DNA of 9,265 nucleotides, taken from contig JAUXXN010000003.1 in NCBI GenBank assembly GCA_030684755.1, positions 1 through 9,265 on the forward strand. Reading direction: 5' to 3'. Shown one piece after another: positions 6,762-9,265 of the stretch. The notes under the pieces are model-generated. The model did not search any database. It worked only from the letters and a program-made list of their open reading frames with translations, and had not been told where the DNA came from. This DNA is from Hydrogenophaga sp. (GTDB taxonomy: Bacteria > Pseudomonadota > Gammaproteobacteria > Burkholderiales > Burkholderiaceae_C). Both the position numbers and the translations under genes were made by a program. Position 1 is the stretch's first letter, and every line of letters starts with the position of its first letter.

Positions 6762-7879
6762 GGCGCCAACTCCTGCGCCTTGGCTTTCGTTCGCCAAGCG
6801 TGCAGCCATCCCAGCAAGGACAGGTTGTTGTGGCGTTTGGCCAGCCACAGAAGCGTCAGCACCAGCACCAAACCATGCAGCATGACCATGAAAGTTCCCA
6901 GGCCCACAAACCCTTTGGACACCCAGCTTTGGCCCAGGTTGAGCAAGTTGTAATAAAACACAAAGGCAAACAAAGTGAAGAACAGGTTGCCCCCGCGCCC
7001 AGCACGCGGGTTGCCTGCGGTGGTGGCGAGTGCGATGAGCACAAAGTTGAATGCTGTGAATGCCATGCCGACACGCCAGCCCAGTTCGCCCAGGTTGGCT
7101 TGGCTGGGATCGCGTATCAGTTCCCAGCTGGGTCGGGCTTTCAAGCCTTGCGCGCCACCGATCACGGCAGCGCTCTCGCCCACCTGGGTGCCGTATTCCT
7201 CAAACTCGCTCACACGCAAGCTGCTCTGGTCTGCGGCAATCTCCAACCGTTGCCCGTTGTTCAGCATCAACATCTGCTGGTCGTTGATCCACTCAATGCG
7301 TCCAGACCGAGCCGAGGTGATAGTTTCTCGGCCATCTTCGTCCCTGCTGGAAATGAAGATGTTGCGGCCTTCGGTGCCGTCGGCGGTGTCTTTGTCAATG
7401 AAGAACACACGGCGTCCGCTGGACGACTCTTGAAACTGGCCGGGTGCAATGCGTTCCAGGTCGCCGCGCCGCTGAAAGCGGTTGCGCAAATCTTCGGTTT
7501 GCTGGTTGGCCCAAGGCCAGACAAAAAATACCATCAGCGAGATCACCAGCAGGATGGGCCAGGAAAACCGCATCACCGGGCCCATGAAACCCCCCAGCGA
7601 GCGCCCGCTGGCAAACCAGATGATCATTTCACTGTCGCGGTACATGCGCGAGAGCGTGGACACGATGGCAATAAAAAGGGCCAGCGTCAGGATGGTGGGC
7701 ATGCGCCCGAGCACCGTGTAGCCCAGCACCAACATGATTTCTTCGGGGTTCACGCTGCCACGCGAAGCCAGGCCCAGCGTGCGAATCAGCAGCATGGTCA
7801 GCACGATGGTGAACAGCACCACCAGTGTGGCTCCGAAGCTGCGTGACAGCTCTGTGCGTATGGAAGAATGGAATAACAT
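6758..7879 (-). CDS. lptF: LPS export ABC transporter permease LptF
   Basis: Inner-membrane partner of LptG in the LptB2FG LPS extractor. The protein has 373 residues, usual for the family. Hydrophobic segments at about 14-36, 48-78 and 100-123 precede a periplasmic beta-jellyroll region (about 125-265); further segments lie at about 270-286, 297-317 and 326-347. Family stretches are FHSSIRTELSRSF at the start, DSEMIIWFASGRS (82-93, the coupling region facing LptB) and the loop NPRAGRGGNLFF (290-301). The ATG at 7879 is preferred although the frame stays open 65 codons further upstream: that extension would run antisense through pepA, is Ser/Ala-rich, and has no family resemblance. No clear Shine-Dalgarno precedes 7879. 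The stop overlaps the lptG start by 4 bases. It is divergent from pepA, as in E. coli. Confidence 0.94.
   Translation of the reverse strand: MLFHSSIRTELSRSFGATLVVLFTIVLTMLLIRTLGLASRGSVNPEEIMLVLGYTVLGRMPTILTLALFIAIVSTLSRMYRDSEMIIWFASGRSLGGFMGPVMRFSWPILLVISLMVFFVWPWANQQTEDLRNRFQRRGDLERIAPGQFQESSSGRRVFFIDKDTADGTEGRNIFISSRDEDGRETITSARSGRIEWINDQQMLMLNNGQRLEIAADQSSLRVSEFEEYGTQVGESAAVIGGAQGLKARPSWELIRDPSQANLGELGWRVGMAFTAFNFVLIALATTAGNPRAGRGGNLFFTLFAFVFYYNLLNLGQSWVSKGFVGLGTFMVMLHGLVLVLTLLWLAKRHNNLSLLGWLHAWRTKAKAQELAP
6770..6774 (-). promoter_or_regulatory. Ribosome binding site of lptG
   Basis: AGGAG on the minus strand, 8 nt before the ATG at 6761 and inside the last codons of lptF. It is a strong site and decides the lptG start in favour of the shorter 372-residue form. 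Confidence 0.8.
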
Positions 7880-7904
7880 TGAATGAGAAAAGGACAACGC
7901 AATT
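7880..7904. promoter_or_regulatory. Divergent lptF/pepA gap with overlapping control region
   Basis: Only 25 bp separate the two divergent start codons, so promoters for either gene must extend into the coding sequence of the other. On the minus strand CATAAT (7907-7902) is five of six to the -10 consensus for lptF and overlaps the pepA ATG, but I see no good -35 at 15-19 bp. On the plus strand I find no clear promoter for pepA just upstream. The gap also holds the pepA ribosome binding site. The region must be regulatory by position, but no element apart from that site is well supported. Confidence 0.5.
7890..7894 (+). promoter_or_regulatory. Ribosome binding site of pepA
   Basis: AAGGA on the plus strand with 10 nt to the ATG at 7905. 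It supports this ATG as the pepA start and occupies part of the 25-bp gap shared with lptF. Confidence 0.75.
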
Positions 7905-9265
7905 ATGGACTTCGAACTCAAATCCCTTTCGCCCGAACAAGCCGCCGCACTGGCGGTAGATGCTCTTTTGGTGCTGGTGCCTGACGCCCTGTCCACCACA
8001 CCCCTGGCCGGTGCCTTGTCCATCCTCGCGTCCGAGGCTGCCGCCAAAGGCGATCTGGAAGCCGGTCTTGGCAAAACACTGGCTTGCTACCGGGTGCCAG
8101 GCATTCAAGCGACCCGTGTGGTGTTGGTGCGTGCGGGCAATGGCTCTGCCGCTGCTGTGCGCAAGGCGGTCGCTGCGGGTGTGGCATCTCTGAAGCAACC
8201 CAATATCCAGACGTTGGGTCTGGTGTTGAGCCTGCTGGATGACAACAACGACGCGGTTCGCATGGCGGTGCAAGCCTGTGCCGACGCCAGCTACACCTAT
8301 ACCACCACCAAGCCGTCGGCCAAAGCGCGCGCCATGAAGTCGGTGGTGGTGGCCGTGACCGATGCTTCTGTGGTTCAAGCCGCTTTCGATGCGGGCAAAG
8401 CCATGGTCACTGGCGTCGAGTTCGCCAAAGAATGGGCCAACCGGCCCGCCAACCACGCCACCCCCAGCATGCTCGCCGACGCTGCCCGCAAGCTCGGGCG
8501 CAAGCCGGGCATCAAAACCGAGGTCTTGGGACCTAAAGACGTGGCTGCCTTGGGCATGGGCGCCTTTATGTCGGTGGCGCGTGGTTCGGTGGAGCCTCTG
8601 CGCTTCATCGTCATGCACTACACCGGTGCGGCCAAGTCCAGTGCGCCAGTGGTGCTGGTGGGCAAGGGCATCACGTTCGACACGGGTGGCATCTCCATCA
8701 AGCCCGCCGCTGAAATGGACGAGATGAAATACGACATGGGCGGCGCGGCCAGCGTGCTCGGCACCTTTGCCGCGCTGGCCGAACTGCAACCCGCCATCAA
8801 CGTGGTGGGCCTCATTCCCAGCTGCGAAAACATGCCCGACGGCCAAGCCGTGAAACCCGGCGATGTGGTGACCAGCATGAGCGGGCAGACCATTGAAATT
8901 TTGAACACCGACGCCGAAGGCCGGTTGATTTTGTGCGACGCGCTGACTTACGCAGCCCGCTTCAAGCCGCGCAGCGTGGTGGACATTGCCACCCTGACCG
9001 GGGCATGTGTGATTGCGCTGGGCGCCGTGCGCTCGGGCCTGTTTTCAGCCAACGACGACATCGCCACCGCGTTGCAACAGGCGGGCGAACGCGCGCTGGA
9101 CCCGTGCTGGCGCCTGCCATTGGATGACGAGTACGCCGAGGGCCTCAAGTCCAACTTTGCCGACATGGGCAACGTGGGCGGGCGTGCTGGTGGCGCCATC
9201 ACCGCCGCCAAGTTTTTGCAAAAATTCACCGCCGACTTGCCATGGGCGCACCTGGACATTGCCGG
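7905..9265 (+). CDS. pepA: Leucyl aminopeptidase PepA (3' end outside window)
   Basis: Cytosolic M17 aminopeptidase with two metal ions, releasing N-terminal Leu and other residues; usually a hexamer. In E. coli the same protein (XerA/CarP) also binds DNA, in Xer recombination at cer and in carAB control. 453 residues are visible without a stop; E. coli PepA has 503. The N-terminal alpha/beta domain covers about 1-150 and the catalytic domain follows. VGKGITFDTGG (252-262) carries Lys254 and Asp259; SIKP carries Lys266; YDMGGAA carries Asp277; NTDAEGRL (334-341) carries Asp336, Glu338 and Arg340. Each is 16 positions below the matching metal-binding or catalytic residue of E. coli PepA (270, 275, 282, 293, 352, 354, 356), so the active site is complete and the N-terminal domain slightly shorter. 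About 30-40 C-terminal residues should lie beyond the edge. The ATG at 7905 has AAGGA upstream. Confidence 0.96.
   Translation, partial: MDFELKSLSPEQAAALAVDALLVLVPDALSTTPLAGALSILASEAAAKGDLEAGLGKTLACYRVPGIQATRVVLVRAGNGSAAAVRKAVAAGVASLKQPNIQTLGLVLSLLDDNNDAVRMAVQACADASYTYTTTKPSAKARAMKSVVVAVTDASVVQAAFDAGKAMVTGVEFAKEWANRPANHATPSMLADAARKLGRKPGIKTEVLGPKDVAALGMGAFMSVARGSVEPLRFIVMHYTGAAKSSAPVVLVGKGITFDTGGISIKPAAEMDEMKYDMGGAASVLGTFAALAELQPAINVVGLIPSCENMPDGQAVKPGDVVTSMSGQTIEILNTDAEGRLILCDALTYAARFKPRSVVDIATLTGACVIALGAVRSGLFSANDDIATALQQAGERALDPCWRLPLDDEYAEGLKSNFADMGNVGGRAGGAITAAKFLQKFTADLPWAHLDIA

Noticed and set aside
6762..6848. A 29-codon N-terminal extension of LptG.
   Set aside because: It overlaps the lptF C-terminus in another frame, while the ATG at 6761 has a strong AGGAG site and gives the family N-terminus.
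6497..7846. A 449-codon open frame on the plus strand across the lptF/lptG region.
   Set aside because: It is fully antisense to two well-recognised genes, is rich in Gln, His, Arg and Ala, crosses the junction of both genes, and has no recognisable domain. Stop-free antisense frames are expected in GC-rich coding DNA.
7880..8074. A 65-codon N-terminal extension of LptF in the same frame.
   Set aside because: The extension is antisense to pepA, Ser/Ala/Arg-rich and precedes the normal LptF N-terminus; the ATG at 7879 gives the usual family length.
7629..8846. A 405-codon open frame on the minus strand across pepA and the start of lptF.
   Set aside because: It is antisense to pepA, whose complete active site proves the plus-strand frame; composition is His/Gly/Arg-rich with no family resemblance.
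1..9265. A new defence, mobile or biosynthetic system in the window.
   Set aside because: All genes belong to well-known housekeeping families, coding density leaves no unexplained stretch above 50 bp, and no mobile-element or array signature is visible.

Overview
The window is about 9.3 kb of GC-rich, densely coding chromosomal DNA from a Gram-negative bacterium. Protein sequences, codon use and gene content best fit a betaproteobacterium of the Burkholderiales, probably Comamonadaceae; this is an inference from family resemblance, not a database match. LPS-export genes (lptF, lptG) show that it has an outer membrane. I see no transposase, integrase, phage gene, tRNA, rRNA or CRISPR array, so this looks like core genome rather than an island.

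Layout: (1) 2-3079, plus strand: the C-terminal ~1025 residues of the DEAH-box RNA helicase HrpA, cut by the left edge. (2) 3080-3127: a short convergent gap with small hairpins. (3) 7879 down to 3128, minus strand: five tightly packed genes in transcription order lptF, lptG, cbiX (short sirohydrochlorin chelatase), cysB (LysR regulator of sulfur assimilation) and ybdL (PLP-dependent methionine-type aminotransferase). The junctions are a 4-base ATGA overlap, a 7-bp gap, another ATGA overlap and a 25-bp gap. (4) 7905 to the right edge, plus strand: pepA, leucyl aminopeptidase, divergent from lptF with only 25 bp between the start codons and cut about 30-40 residues before its expected end.

How the genes fit together: LptF and LptG are the two membrane subunits of the LPS exporter. 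CbiX, CysB and YbdL form a sulfur-themed group: a metal chelatase that can serve siroheme synthesis for sulfite reductase, the regulator of the cysteine regulon, and an aminotransferase for methionine or its keto acid. Their packing suggests one transcript. The pepA/lptF-lptG divergence also occurs in E. coli, so that half is conserved synteny.

I found no convincing new multi-gene system. The most notable signals are a textbook G-quadruplex motif on the template strand over the first codons of ybdL, a perfect 7-bp direct repeat abutting the same start codon, the very short divergent pepA/lptF gap, and the coupling of cbiX to cysB. The long open frames antisense to these genes are best explained by GC-rich codon structure.
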